DNA from: JAWKHR01 sp041394725
GTDB taxonomy: Bacteria > Acidobacteriota > Vicinamibacteria > Vicinamibacterales > SCN-69-37
NCBI GenBank assembly: GCA_041394725.1
Contig: JAWKHR010000016.1
Span: 68,998 to 132,997, forward strand
Direction: 5' to 3'
Length of the DNA stretch: 64,000 nucleotides
Shown here: positions 36,347 to 47,828 of the stretch, piece by piece
Position numbering within the stretch: the first letter of the stretch is position 1
Layout: each line of letters begins with the position of its first letter
Notes under the pieces: model-generated
Databases searched by the model: none
Seen by the model: the letters and a program-made list of their open reading frames with translations, nothing else
What the model was told of the DNA's origin: nothing
Position numbers and translations under genes: made by a program

Positions 36347-37149
36347 CGTCGGACCTGCTGCGCGCGGTCGTGGCGGCGGCGACACGCGCGGCCGGCGAGC
36401 GCGAGCGCTCGGGCGATCGCGCCGCGCTCGACCGCGACCTGGCGGCCGCCCGGCCCGACGGCGCCGGCTTCGAGGCGGCGCTCCGCGCGCCCGGCGTCCG
36501 CGTCATCGCCGAGTGCAAGCGACGCTCGCCGTCGAAGGGCGTGCTCCGGCGCGAGTACGACCCGGTCGCCATCGCGACGGGCTACGCCGCGGCCGGGGCG
36601 GCCGCCATCTCCGTGCTGACCGAGCCGACGTTCTTCGACGGATCGCTCGATCACCTGCGCCACGTGCGGCGCGCCGTGACGGTGCCCGTGCTGCGGAAGG
36701 ACTTCGTCGTCACCGACTTCCAGGTCACCGAGGCGCGGGCCGCCGGCGCCGACGCCGTCTTGCTCATCGTCGCCGCGCTGGATCAGCCGGCCCTGCGGCG
36801 GTTGCTGGCGCGCGCGCACGACCTCGGCCTGGCGGCGCTCGTCGAGGTGCACGACGCCACGGAACTGACCCGCGCGCTCGAGGCCGGGGCGCGTGTCGTC
36901 GGCGTCAACAGCCGCAACCTCCGGAGTCTCGAGGTGAACACCGCGCTGTTCGACGAGCTGGCCCCGGCGTTTCCGGAGGACGTGGTCGCCGTGGCCGAGA
37001 GCGGGCTGCGTGACGCGGCGCACCTCGGCCGGCTCGCCGCGCTGCGCTACGACGCGTTTCTGATCGGCGAGCGGCTGGTCACCGAGCCGGATCCCGGGGC
37101 GGCCCTGGCGGCCCTGCTGACCGCGGCGGGCGGGGGAGAGGCGCGATGA
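36343..37149 (+). CDS. trpC: Indole-3-glycerol-phosphate synthase
   Basis: 268 residues, a TIM barrel that closes the indole ring. VIAECKRRSPSKG (catalytic Lys), ISVLTEPTFFDGSL, VLRKDFVVTDFQV and VGVNSRNLRSLEV are all present. ATGA overlap with trpD; trpF overlaps its end. Not fused to TrpF, unlike in enterobacteria. Confidence 0.96.
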   Translation: MTSDLLRAVVAAATRAAGERERSGDRAALDRDLAAARPDGAGFEAALRAPGVRVIAECKRRSPSKGVLRREYDPVAIATGYAAAGAAAISVLTEPTFFDGSLDHLRHVRRAVTVPVLRKDFVVTDFQVTEARAAGADAVLLIVAALDQPALRRLLARAHDLGLAALVEVHDATELTRALEAGARVVGVNSRNLRSLEVNTALFDELAPAFPEDVVAVAESGLRDAAHLGRLAALRYDAFLIGERLVTEPDPGAALAALLTAAGGGEAR

Positions 37150-37715
37150 GCCGGCCGCGCGTGAAGATCTGCGGCCTGACGCGTCGCGAGGACGTGGAGG
37201 CCGCGGTGGCCGCGGGCGCCGACGCGCTCGGGTTCATCTGCTGGCCGAACAGCCCGCGGTTCGTCCCGCCGCGGGCGGTCCGTGCCCTGGCGGCAGACCT
37301 GCCGGCCCTCGTCGCGCGCGTCGGCGTGTTCGTCGGCGCGCCGCCCGACGAGGTGCGGGACACGGTCGGCGCAGCCGGTCTCGCGGCGGTGCAGCTTCAC
37401 GGCGACGAGGCGGTCGGAGACTACGCCGTCGTCGGGCGGCCGCTGATCCGGGCCGTGTCCCTGTTGACCGATGAGGACGTGGCCCGCGCCGTGGAGCTGC
37501 CGGCGGCCGTCACCGTGCTGGTCGACGCGCACGACCCGGCCCGGCGCGGCGGCACGGGCACGCGCGCGGACTGGCGGAGGGCCGCCGCGCTCGCGCGACG
37601 CCGGCCCATCCTGCTCGCTGGCGGCCTCGGCCCGGAGAACGTCGCCGAGGCGCTCCACGAGGTTCGGCCGTGGGGAATCGACGTGTCGTCCGGGGTGGAG
37701 ACGGCCCTGGCGTGA
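37146..37715 (+). CDS. trpF: Phosphoribosylanthranilate isomerase, C-terminus frameshifted
   Basis: The intact frame gives 189 residues: VKICGLTRREDVEAAVAAGADALGFI with catalytic Cys, VQLHGDE, LLAGGLGPENV and GIDVSSGVETA are correct. Then the frame stops early. Other frames continue with a plausible C-terminal helix: PGVKSRERLRR, then LFAAIAASGLEEA ending in TGA at 37777-37779, which overlaps the trpB start. Restoring one C in the run at 37705-37707 and one C near 37738 rebuilds a full-length enzyme of about 210 residues. As with aroC, lost bases in C runs suggest sequence error more than decay. Confidence 0.88.
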   Translation: MSRPRVKICGLTRREDVEAAVAAGADALGFICWPNSPRFVPPRAVRALAADLPALVARVGVFVGAPPDEVRDTVGAAGLAAVQLHGDEAVGDYAVVGRPLIRAVSLLTDEDVARAVELPAAVTVLVDAHDPARRGGTGTRADWRRAAALARRRPILLAGGLGPENVAEALHEVRPWGIDVSSGVETALA

Positions 37716-37775
37716 AAAGCCGCGAGCGACTGCGGCGCTGTTCGCGGCCATCGCCGCGAGCGGACTGGAGGAGGC

Positions 37776-39063
37776 GTGACGACGGCGGTCGGAGTCCCTG
37801 CCGGGACCTTCGTTCGGACGACGTGACCCGGATGCCCGGGGGTACTTCGGCGACTTCGGGGGGCGGTTCGTGCCCGAGACCCTGATGGCGCCGGTCGAGG
37901 AGCTGACCGCGGCGTATCTCGAGGCGCGCCAGGACCAGGCGTTCCTGGCCGAGCTGGAGCACCTGTTTGCGACCTACGTCGGCCGGCCGACGCCGCTCTA
38001 CGAGGCGCGCCGGCTCGCCGCCGGGCGCGACGTGCGCGTGTTCCTCAAGCGCGAGGACCTGGCCCACACCGGCGCCCACAAGATCAACAACGCCGTCGGG
38101 CAGGCGCTGCTCGCGCGACGGATGGGCAAGCGCCGGATCGTCGCGGAGACCGGCGCGGGACAGCACGGCGTCGCCACCGCCACCGCCTGCGCCCTGCTCG
38201 GCCTCGAGTGCGTCGTCTACATGGGCGCGGAGGACATGGCGCGCCAGGCGCTCAACGTGTTCCGGATGCGCGTGCTCGGCGCGACCGTCGAGAGCGTGGA
38301 TGCCGGCAGCCGGACGCTGAAGGACGCGATCAACGAGGCGATGCGCGACTGGGTATCGCACGTGGACACGACCTACTACCTGCTCGGCTCGGTGCTCGGA
38401 CCTCACCCCTACCCGCTCATGGTCCGTGAGTTCCACTCGGTCATCGGCCAGGAAGCGCGCGCGCAGATCCTGAAGGTCGCCGGGCGCCTGCCCGACGTCG
38501 CCGTGGCGTGCGTCGGCGGCGGGAGCAACGCGATCGGCCTCTTCGACGGGTTCATCGACGACCCGTCGGTCCGGCTCGTCGGGGTCGAGGCCGGTGGTCG
38601 CGGCCCCGCCCCGGGTGATCACGCCGCGCGGTTCACGGGAGCGCCCGAGGGCGTGCTGCACGGCACCCGCAGCCTCGTGCTGCAGGACGAGGCCGGGAAC
38701 ATCCTGACCACGCACTCGATTTCCGCCGGCCTCGATTACCCGTCGGTGGGCCCCGAGCACGCGTGGCTCGCGGCGAGGGGCCGCACGAGCTACGCCACGG
38801 CGGACGACGAGGCGGCGCTCGATGCGTTCCAGTGGCTCGCGCGCGAGGAGGGCATCCTGCCCGCGCTCGAGTCGGCGCACGCGGTGGCGTGGCTGCGCGA
38901 GGCGCTGCCCACGCTTGCGCCCGGCACGATCGTCATCGTCAACCTCTCCGGCCGGGGGGACAAGGACGTCGAGAGCGTGCGGCGGCACCTGGCGGCGCGC
39001 GCCGGACGCGACGCCGGGACGGCGGCGGCGAAGGAGCCCGACGCCGAGAAGGGGGCGCGATGA
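37776..39063 (+). CDS. trpB: Tryptophan synthase beta chain, N-terminus frameshifted
   Basis: The uninterrupted frame begins at an internal GTG (37870) and gives 397 residues containing the PLP lysine in HTGAHKINNAVGQ, GAGQHGVATATACALLG and CVGGGSNAIGLF. Upstream the expected TrpB start DPDARGYFGDFGGRFVPETL is encoded in the same frame, but no start codon precedes it. A GTG at 37776 in the neighbouring frame opens TTAVGVPAGTFVRTT and stops at 37824-37826. One extra base at about 37824 would explain the break. TrpB joins indole and serine to make tryptophan with TrpA. trpA overlaps its stop. Confidence 0.9.
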
Positions 39064-39878
39064 GCCGCCTGCGTGACGCGTTCGCGCGGATGAAGGGCCG
39101 GGCGCGGCCGGGGCTGGTCGCCTACGTCACCGCCGGGGATCCCGACCTGGCGCGATCGCGGGAGGTCGTCCGCGGCGTGGTCCGTGGCGGCGCGGACGTC
39201 GTGGAAATCGGCGTCCCGTTCTCGGACCCCATCGCCGACGGCCCCGCGATCCAGCGCGCGACGGAGCGCGCGCTCGCCTCGGGCGGCGGGCTCGAGCCGA
39301 CGCTCGCGCTCGTGCGCGACGTGCGCGCCGAGGTGGACGCGCCCGTCGTCCTGTTCACCTACGTCAACCCGCTGCTGCGCTTCGGGCTGGATCGCTTCGT
39401 GGAGGCCGCGGCGGACGCGGGCGTCGATGGCGTGCTGCTCCTCGACCTGCCCATCGAGGAAGCGGCGCCGGTGCATGCCCGGCTCGACGCGAACGGGATC
39501 GACCAGATCTTCCTGGTGAGCCCGACGACGACGCGGGAGCGGCTGGAGGAGGCGGCGCGGCTCGGGCGCGGGTTCCTGTACGCGATCTCGCGGCTGGGCG
39601 TCACCGGCGCTCGGCAGTCGCTGTCCGACGCGGCCGAACCGCTGGTGCGGCGCATAAGGGACGTGACGGACCTGCCCATCGCGCTCGGGTTCGGGGTCTC
39701 GACGGCCGAGCAGGTCCGCGCCGTCACCGGGTTCGCGGACGCGGCGGTCGTCGGGAGCGCGATCGTGGACGAGGTCGGGCGGGCCGCGCGGGAGGGGCGG
39801 GACCCGGCCGGCGCGGCCGAGGTGTTCGTCCGGGGGCTGGTCGGCGCGGCCGGGCCCGGGGGCGGCAGTAGAATCTAG
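39060..39878 (+). CDS. trpA: Tryptophan synthase alpha chain
   Basis: 272 residues, TIM barrel releasing indole from indole-3-glycerol phosphate. Catalytic Glu in DVVEIGVPFSDPIADGP, catalytic Asp in LLLDLPIEEA, and FLYAISRLGVTGAR. ATGA overlap with trpB. A TAGAAT hexamer at 39869-39874, within its last codons, may be an internal promoter for the following aroF-tyrA genes. Confidence 0.96.
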   Translation: MSRLRDAFARMKGRARPGLVAYVTAGDPDLARSREVVRGVVRGGADVVEIGVPFSDPIADGPAIQRATERALASGGGLEPTLALVRDVRAEVDAPVVLFTYVNPLLRFGLDRFVEAAADAGVDGVLLLDLPIEEAAPVHARLDANGIDQIFLVSPTTTRERLEEAARLGRGFLYAISRLGVTGARQSLSDAAEPLVRRIRDVTDLPIALGFGVSTAEQVRAVTGFADAAVVGSAIVDEVGRAAREGRDPAGAAEVFVRGLVGAAGPGGGSRI

Positions 39879-39923
39879 CGGGGGCGAGCGCGGGCCGACG
39901 CGGCCCGGGAGCGGGTGTTCACG

Positions 39924-40970
39924 ATGGTCGTGGTGATGCGGGAGCGGGCGACGGAAGCACAGGTGGAGGCGGTCATCGCCCACCTCATGGAGCGGGGCTA
40001 CGACGTGCACCGGTCGGGCGGCGCGGATCGCGTGGTGATCGGCGCCGTCGGTTCCGGGAGCGGCGATCCGCAGCTCATCGAAATCCAGGACGGCGTCCAG
40101 GAGGTGCTGCGCATCTCGGAGCCGTACAAGCTCGCGAGCCGGACCTTCCGGCCCGACAACACCGTCATCACGATCGGCGACGTCCGGATCGGCGGCGACG
40201 AAGTGGTCGTGATGGCGGGGCCGTGCTCCGCCGAGTCCGAGGAGCAGGTGGAGGCCTCGGCCGCGGCCATCAAGCGCGCGGGCGCGAAGGTCCTGCGCGG
40301 CGGCGCGTTCAAGCCGCGCAGCTCGCCCTACAGCTTCCAGGGGCTCGGTGAGACCGGCCTGCGGATGCTGCGCGGCGCCGCCGACCGGCACGACCTGAAG
40401 CTGATCACCGAGGTCATGGAGATCGGCCAGATCGAGGTGATCTCGAAGTACGCGGACATCCTGCAGGTGGGCGCGCGCAACATGCAGAACTTCTCGCTGC
40501 TCCGCGAGCTGGGACGCATCCGCAAGCCCGTGATGGTCAAGCGCGGCATCTCGGCGACGATCGAGGAGTGGCTGCTCTCGGCCGAGTACGTGCTGGCCGG
40601 CGGCAACACCGACGTGATGCTGTGCGAGCGCGGCATCCGCACGTTCGAGAGCTACACCCGGAACACGCTCGACATCTCGGCCATCCCCGTCGTCCAGCAG
40701 CTGAGCCACCTGCCGGTCATCGTGGACCCGAGCCACGGCACCGGGCGGCGCGACAAGGTCGCCTCGATGGCACGCGCCGCGGTGGCCGCCGGCGCCGACG
40801 GCCTGCTGATCGAGGTGCACTGCGACCCCGACCACGCCAAGTCGGACGGCGCGCAGTCGATGTTCCCGTACCAGTTCGACCAGCTCATGGCGGAGCTGCG
40901 CATCATCGCGCCCGCGATCGGCCGCAGCATCTGCGTCGAAACGGTGGCACGACGCGGCTGGAGCCGCTAG
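39924..40970 (+). CDS. aroF: 3-deoxy-7-phosphoheptulonate (DAHP) synthase, type I-beta with N-terminal regulatory domain
   Basis: 348 residues. It condenses PEP and erythrose 4-phosphate, the first step of the aromatic pathway. Residues 1-70 form the ferredoxin-like regulatory domain seen in Thermotoga-type enzymes (MVVVMRERATEAQVEAVI), which mediates feedback by Tyr or Phe. The TIM barrel carries VVMAGPCSAES, VLRGGAFKPRSSPYSFQG, VMVKRGIS and VDPSHGTGRRD. ATG 39924 is preferred over GTG 39915 by alignment to the family start. The 45-base gap after trpA contains a GGGCC-GACGC-GGCCC hairpin. Confidence 0.93.
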   Translation: MVVVMRERATEAQVEAVIAHLMERGYDVHRSGGADRVVIGAVGSGSGDPQLIEIQDGVQEVLRISEPYKLASRTFRPDNTVITIGDVRIGGDEVVVMAGPCSAESEEQVEASAAAIKRAGAKVLRGGAFKPRSSPYSFQGLGETGLRMLRGAADRHDLKLITEVMEIGQIEVISKYADILQVGARNMQNFSLLRELGRIRKPVMVKRGISATIEEWLLSAEYVLAGGNTDVMLCERGIRTFESYTRNTLDISAIPVVQQLSHLPVIVDPSHGTGRRDKVASMARAAVAAGADGLLIEVHCDPDHAKSDGAQSMFPYQFDQLMAELRIIAPAIGRSICVETVARRGWSR

Positions 40971-40973
40971 CCG

Positions 40974-41866
40974 GTGCCCGCTCCGGCGCCGCTGGCCCAC
41001 GTCGGCGTCGTCGGGCTCGGTCTGGTGGGCGGGTCGGTGGCCCGGGCCGTGCGGCGCGTGTGGCCGGCCGCGACGGTCACCGGGCTGGACCAGCCGGACG
41101 TCATCGAGACCGCCCGTCGGGCCGACGCGATCACCCGGGGCGTCGCCGATCTCGCCGACCTCGATGGAGCGGACCTCGTCGTGCTCGCGACGCCAGTGCC
41201 CGGCATCCTCGCGCACCTCGAGGCCGCCGCGCGCGCGGGATTCTCCTCGCTCCTCACCGACGTGGGGTCCGTCAAGCGCACGGTCGTGGAGACCGCCGCC
41301 GCGCGGGGCGTCCGCCGTTTCGTGGGCGGGCACCCGATGGCGGGCGATACGCGGACGGGGTTCGCGGCGTCACGGGCGGACCTCTTTGCCGGGCGACCCT
41401 GGTTCGTGACGGCGCCGCCGGGCGCGGCCGGTCCGGCCGGCGAGGACGACGCGCGGGCGGTTGACGCGCTCGCGCGGGCGCTCGGCGCCGAGCCGGTGCG
41501 GATGGCGGCCGACGCGCACGATCGCCTGGTGGCCTACCTGAGCCACCTGCCACAGCTGGTCTCGGTCGCGGTCATGACGGCGGCCACCGAGGCGTGCGGT
41601 GTCGAGGCGCTCGGGCTGTCCGGATCCGGATTCGCCGACGTCACGCGCCTCGCGGCGAGCGACGGGGACCTCTGGTCGGGTATCCTCACCGCGAACCACG
41701 ACTACGTCGAGGAGGCCGCGCGCGCGGTGGCCGCGGTGCTCGGGCGCCTGGGCGCGGCGCGAGCGCAGGCGCCGCTCGTCGCCGCGTTCCTCGAGGCGAA
41801 CGACGCGCGTCGTCGCCTGGATGCAGCCACGGAGGCGCGGCCCGACGCCGCGCGAGAGACGACGCC

Positions 41867-41870
<4 letters not shown>
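40974..41870 (+). CDS. tyrA: Prephenate dehydrogenase
   Basis: 298 residues. It oxidatively decarboxylates prephenate for tyrosine synthesis. NAD-binding GVVGLGLVGGSVARAV at the N-terminus, the catalytic His in FVGGHPMAGDTRTGF, and HDRLVAYLSHLPQLVS in the helical dimerisation domain. No ACT or chorismate mutase domain is attached. GTG start three bases after the DAHP synthase stop. Its place after trp genes extends the operon to a second aromatic amino acid, consistent with Tyr codons in the leader peptide. Confidence 0.92.
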
Positions 41871-43809
<1,939 letters not shown>

Positions 43810-43813
<4 letters not shown>

Positions 43814-44289
43814 GGTCCGTGCGCGGGGCGCGCCTTCCGGGCACGGGCCCGGCGGATCGGCCGCATCGCGGCCCGCTGCTGCTGCCATCCGCGGTGCGTG
43901 GTGCGGTCGTGGCGCACGCGAGGCGGGACGCTCCGCGGGAGTGCTGCGGCCTGTTGCTCGGCCGCGGCCGGCGCGTGACGCACGCCGTCGCGATGCGCAA
44001 CGCGGCCGGCGCGCGGGCGCGGACGCGCTTCAGGCTGGACGACCGCGACCACATCGCCGTCCGCCGGATCCTCCGCGACGTCTCCCCGCGTCTGGAGATC
44101 GTCGGCGTCTACCACTCCCATCCCGCGGGACCCGCTCGGCCGTCGCCGACCGACGTCGCCGAGGCCCATTATCCGGACTGGGTCTACCTGATCGTGGGCC
44201 TGTCCCCGCGCGTCGCGATCGGGGCCTTCGCCATCAGGGGCGGAAGGGCCCGGCGCGTGCCGATCGGCCGGAAGGGGGCCGGCCGCTGA
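43810..44289 (+). CDS. JAMM/MPN+ metalloprotease-family protein
   Basis: 159 residues with a perfect JAMM zinc motif: Glu44 (PRECCGLLLG), then His102-x-His104-x7-Ser112-x2-Asp115 (YHSHPAGPARPSPTD). Bacterial members (Mec+, CysM-linked) remove small sulfur-carrier or ubiquitin-like proteins, or process other C-termini. No ThiS/MoaD-like gene is adjacent, so the target is unknown. GTG start overlaps the acetoacetyl-CoA synthetase stop; pepA follows within 20 bases. Confidence 0.88.
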
Positions 44290-44291
44290 AT

Positions 44292-44297
44292 TATCAT
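44292..44297 (+). promoter_or_regulatory. Probable -10 element (TATCAT) of pepA
   Basis: TATCAT ends nine bases before the pepA ATG and straddles the end of the JAMM gene, predicting a near-leaderless mRNA. No convincing -35 element upstream. Confidence 0.35.
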
Positions 44298-44306
44298 GGG
44301 CGCCGC

Positions 44307-45833
44307 ATGTCTGACGACGCCGTGACACCAACGACCTTCACGGGCACCGTGGAACCGCCGGCCGGCGTGGACGCCGACCTGGTCTGCATCCCGGTGTTCG
44401 GAGCCTCCGACGCCCTCGCGGATCTGCCCGGCCTCGACGAGGCCACGGGCGGCGCCTGGACGCGCGCCCGGCGCACGGGCGAGTTCCGGGACGGCACGTA
44501 TGACGCCTTCGTCACGCCGCTGGACGGCGGCTGGCGCGCGCGGCGCGTCGTGCTCATCGGCGCCGGACCGGCGGTCGAGGCGGATGCCGAGCGGCTGCGA
44601 CGGGTCGCATCGGTCGCGGCGTACGCCGCGCGAGGCTGCGCCGCCGCCACCGTGGCGTTCGTCGTCCGCGGCGTGGCCGACCTGGCCGGGTTCGCGCAGC
44701 AGGCCGCCGACGGGTTCTCGCTGCCGGACTTCGACACGGGCACCTACAAGGGCCGCGGCCCGGGCGAGGCCCGGCCGGCGCCGTCGGCGGTGCGCGTCGT
44801 GGCCGTGTCCGGCGAGGCGGCGGCCGTGGCCGGCGCGGTCCGGCGGGGACGGATCATCGGCGAGGCGGTCAACGTCACCCGCGCGCTCGCCAACGAACCG
44901 GCCAACGTGCTCACGCCGCGCGAGTTCGCGGCCCGGGTGGACGCCCACGCGCGCGCGCAGGGGCTCACGGTCGAGGTGCTCGACGAGGCCCGGCTCGAGG
45001 CGCTCGGCATGCGGCTCCTGCTCGGCGTCGCGCAGGGCAGCGCCGAGCCGCCGCGCCTCATCGTCATCCGCCACGATCCTCCGGGGGCGCCGGCGGCGCC
45101 CGTGCTGGCCTTCATCGGGAAGGGCGTCACGTTCGACACCGGCGGCATCTCGATCAAGCCGGCCGAGAACATGGACCGGATGAAGGGCGACATGGCGGGC
45201 GGCGCCGCCGTCGCCGGCGCGATGGGCGCCATCGCCGCGCTCGGCGCGCCGTGCCGGGTGATCGGCCTCATCCCGTGCGCCGAGAACATGCCGGGCGGCC
45301 GCGCGACGCGGCCGGGCGACGTCATTCGCGGCGCGAGCGGAAAGACCGTCGAGGTCATCAACACCGACGCCGAGGGACGGCTGCTGCTGGCCGACGCCCT
45401 CTGGTACGCGCGCCAGCAGGGCGCCACGCACCTGGTGGACATCGCGACGCTCACCGGGGCGTGCGTGGTGGCGCTCGGTCGCCACGTCTCCGGGTTGTTC
45501 GGCCAGCCGGCCGAGTGGGTGGACGCGGTGCGCCAGTCGGCGGCCGCGGCCGGCGATCGTGTGTGGCCGATGCCGATCTACGAGGAGACGCGCGAGCAGC
45601 TCAGGAGCGAGATTGCCGATCTGGTCAACTCGGCCGGCCGGCCCGGCGGCGCGGTGACCGCGGCGGCCTTCCTGCGCGAGTTCGCCGGTGAGGGGCCGTG
45701 GGCGCACCTGGACATCGCCGGCACGTCGTGGTCGGAGGCCAAGGCGCCCTACCAGCCGAAGGGGCCGACCGGCGTGGCCGTGCGGCTGCTCACCGCGCTC
45801 GCGATGTCGGGGGGACGTCCGCCCCGGGCGTGA
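44307..45833 (+). CDS. pepA: Leucyl aminopeptidase (M17 family)
   Basis: 508 residues. A cytosolic two-metal aminopeptidase removing N-terminal residues from peptides. The N-terminal macro-like domain is divergent; the catalytic domain is complete: AFIGKGVTFDTGGISIKP (metal Lys/Asp), MKGDMAGGAAV and the signature NTDAEGRLLLADAL, then DIATLTGACVVALG. The start MSDDAVTP is chosen because upstream in-frame sequence belongs to the JAMM gene shadow. Confidence 0.94.
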   Translation: MSDDAVTPTTFTGTVEPPAGVDADLVCIPVFGASDALADLPGLDEATGGAWTRARRTGEFRDGTYDAFVTPLDGGWRARRVVLIGAGPAVEADAERLRRVASVAAYAARGCAAATVAFVVRGVADLAGFAQQAADGFSLPDFDTGTYKGRGPGEARPAPSAVRVVAVSGEAAAVAGAVRRGRIIGEAVNVTRALANEPANVLTPREFAARVDAHARAQGLTVEVLDEARLEALGMRLLLGVAQGSAEPPRLIVIRHDPPGAPAAPVLAFIGKGVTFDTGGISIKPAENMDRMKGDMAGGAAVAGAMGAIAALGAPCRVIGLIPCAENMPGGRATRPGDVIRGASGKTVEVINTDAEGRLLLADALWYARQQGATHLVDIATLTGACVVALGRHVSGLFGQPAEWVDAVRQSAAAAGDRVWPMPIYEETREQLRSEIADLVNSAGRPGGAVTAAAFLREFAGEGPWAHLDIAGTSWSEAKAPYQPKGPTGVAVRLLTALAMSGGRPPRA

Positions 45834-46041
45834 ACGGGCTCACCGAGGGCAGGTGATCGCTTTCGGGTGGGCGGCGACGGTGCCAGGCGACCAGCAGCAG
45901 CGCCACGATTCCGCCGAGGAGCAGCGCCACGAGCACCATCACGCCGGTGAGGCCGATGGCGCCGAGGATCACGTCCGCGACGGTCATCTCCGGGGCCGGC
46001 TCGCGGATCGGCGTGACGATGAAGGGCTGCGGCGTCTGCAC
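45790..46041 (-). CDS. Small single-pass membrane protein, unknown function
   Basis: 83 residues from a GTG. Residues about 19-52 form a hydrophobic segment (VADVILGAIGLTGVMVLVALL...) followed by basic HRRRPPE, i.e. one or two short membrane helices with the basic end inside. It overlaps the last 44 bases of pepA on the other strand and follows the amidase gene by 24 bases on its own strand. No family recognised. The strongly hydrophobic run and sensible topology argue for a real gene; no clear ribosome site is seen. Confidence 0.5.
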   Translation of the reverse strand: MQTPQPFIVTPIREPAPEMTVADVILGAIGLTGVMVLVALLLGGIVALLLVAWHRRRPPESDHLPSVSPFTPGADVPPTSRAR

Positions 46042-46065
46042 GGGAAGTGCGTCCCGTGATCGAGT

Positions 46066-47826
46066 CTAGCGCGATTCGTCCCGGCTCGCGACCGTCGTCA
46101 CCCGTTTGAGCGAGGCCTGGTACTTCAGCACGGCGTCGGCCAGCGACTCGGCGATCCGGTCCCGATAGGCCGACTGCTTCAGCAGCGACGCCTCGGTCCG
46201 GTTCGTCAGGAACGAGATCTCGGCGAGCACGCTGGGCATCTCGGCGCCGATCAGCACGACGAAGGGCGCCTGCTTCACGCCGAGGTCGCGCACGGCCGAG
46301 TTGCGCGGCCGCAGGCCGCGCACGAGCGAGGTCTGGACCATCGTCGCCAGCTCGCGCGACTCCTTGAGCTTGTTGTTCATCATGATGGCCTTGAGGATCG
46401 AGGGCAGCGTGCCCATGGCCTGCGCGCTGGTCGCGTTCTCGCGCGCGGCGACCGCCTCGGCCTCCGGGTTGGTCGCGAAGTTCAGCAGGTAGGTCTCGAT
46501 GCCGTGCGTGGCGGCCTGGCGGCTCGCATTGGCGTGGATCGAGAGGAAGAGGTCGGCGCCCTCGCGGTTGGCGATCGCCGTCCGCTCCTCGAGCGGGATA
46601 TAGCGATTGTCGTCCCGCGTCAGCACGACCTCGATACCCGGATGCGACTCGAGCAGCTTCTTCGTCCGCTGGGCGATGTCGAGGACGAGCTGGGCCTCCG
46701 TGATCCCGTTGGCCTGCGCGCCCGGGTCGTGTCCGCCGTGACCGGCGTCGATGACGATGCGCGACACGCTGAGGCCGAGCTGTCGCGCCAGCGTGTAGTC
46801 GCCCTTGGCCGTGCTCTCGGCCGGGGCCGGCGGTGGCGGTGGCGGACCGGACGGCGACTCGGGCTCGGCGGTCACGGGCGCGCTGGCGCCCTCGGGCTTC
46901 GTCGCGGCCCCCACCGGGAACGGGGGCGGGACGGCCGACGACTGGCCCGCGCCCTCGGGGGCGGCCGGGCGGGCGGCGGGACCCGAGGTCGCGGCCGCGG
47001 GGCGGGGCGACGCCGTCGCCCTGGGATTGAGCGGCAGGCTGTCCGACTCGACGTCGATCACCAGCCGGAACGGGTCATAGAGCGGGAACGCGGAGTAGCG
47101 CGGCTGACCGTCGAGCTCGAGCACCACGCGGGTCACGTGGTTCTGGTGCCGGCCGACCCGCAGCGCCTTGACGAGCTGGCCCTCCAGCGCGCCGGCGCGC
47201 TCGGCGAGGTTCGTCACGGGCGTCGAGTCGCTGAAGTCGAAGAAGACCCGGTCGGGGCCCTCGAGCCGGTCGCCCTCGAAGGCGACCTCGCGGCTGAATT
47301 CGATCGTGATCCGATCGCCCTGCGGGAGTGGCGTCGTGGAGATCGACCGGACGACGGCGACGCCGGCCGGCGGATCCGGGTCCGCGGGCGTGGCCGCCGG
47401 GGCGGGCCTGGCGGGCTTCGCGGCGTCCTCGAGCGCGGCCAGCGCGTCGGGCACCTGGGCGACGAGCTTGCTGTGCGGGTATTCCTTCTTCAGCCAGGTG
47501 AGGTACTTCTCGGCGGCCTGGCGGTCGGCGGCCGAGCCCGACGCGACGAACGCCTCGCGCATGAGCGCGGCGGCGTTCCAGAGCGCATCGTCGCAGTAGC
47601 CGTTCGTCGGATAGCGGAGGACGACCTGCTCGTAGGCCCGCGCGGCGGTGCGCAACGAGGCGGCCGACGGCGTGGCGGCCTTGTGGGCCGTCTCCTCGCG
47701 GGCCTGGGCGCGCTCGTAGTAGGTCCGCGCGGACTGGGCCCGGGCCGGCACGGCCGTGACGGCCAGGCAGGCCAGGGCCGCCAGGACCGTCGCCACTCGC
47801 GGAGCCGGGAATGTGGGTGTCGGCAT
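46066..47826 (-). CDS. N-acetylmuramoyl-L-alanine amidase with AMIN domain
   Basis: 586 residues with a signal peptide (about 1-31). Residues 35-120 are TPR-like (TYYERAQAREETAHKAA, YPTNGYCDDALWNAAALM). An AMIN domain (VVRSISTTPLPQGDRITIEF to RLVIDVES), which targets septal peptidoglycan, comes next, then a Pro-rich linker. The Amidase_3 catalytic domain starts at RIVIDAGHGGHDPGA (zinc His and Glu partners) and continues through FLSIHANAS and LAEISFLTN. It cleaves the stem peptide from MurNAc in daughter-cell separation, as AmiC does. It sits 3 bases after ftsK, fitting a division role. Confidence 0.92.
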   Translation of the reverse strand: MPTPTFPAPRVATVLAALACLAVTAVPARAQSARTYYERAQAREETAHKAATPSAASLRTAARAYEQVVLRYPTNGYCDDALWNAAALMREAFVASGSAADRQAAEKYLTWLKKEYPHSKLVAQVPDALAALEDAAKPARPAPAATPADPDPPAGVAVVRSISTTPLPQGDRITIEFSREVAFEGDRLEGPDRVFFDFSDSTPVTNLAERAGALEGQLVKALRVGRHQNHVTRVVLELDGQPRYSAFPLYDPFRLVIDVESDSLPLNPRATASPRPAAATSGPAARPAAPEGAGQSSAVPPPFPVGAATKPEGASAPVTAEPESPSGPPPPPPAPAESTAKGDYTLARQLGLSVSRIVIDAGHGGHDPGAQANGITEAQLVLDIAQRTKKLLESHPGIEVVLTRDDNRYIPLEERTAIANREGADLFLSIHANASRQAATHGIETYLLNFATNPEAEAVAARENATSAQAMGTLPSILKAIMMNNKLKESRELATMVQTSLVRGLRPRNSAVRDLGVKQAPFVVLIGAEMPSVLAEISFLTNRTEASLLKQSAYRDRIAESLADAVLKYQASLKRVTTVASRDESR

Positions 47827-47828
47827 AG

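Noticed and set aside
38790..41333. Very long minus-strand reading frame opposite trpB-aroF
   Set aside because: It is antisense to well-identified genes and its composition (Arg, His, Asp, Val rich) is that of GC-driven shadow frames. Similar long antisense frames at 747-2594, 41702-43888 and 61423-63678 were rejected for the same reason.
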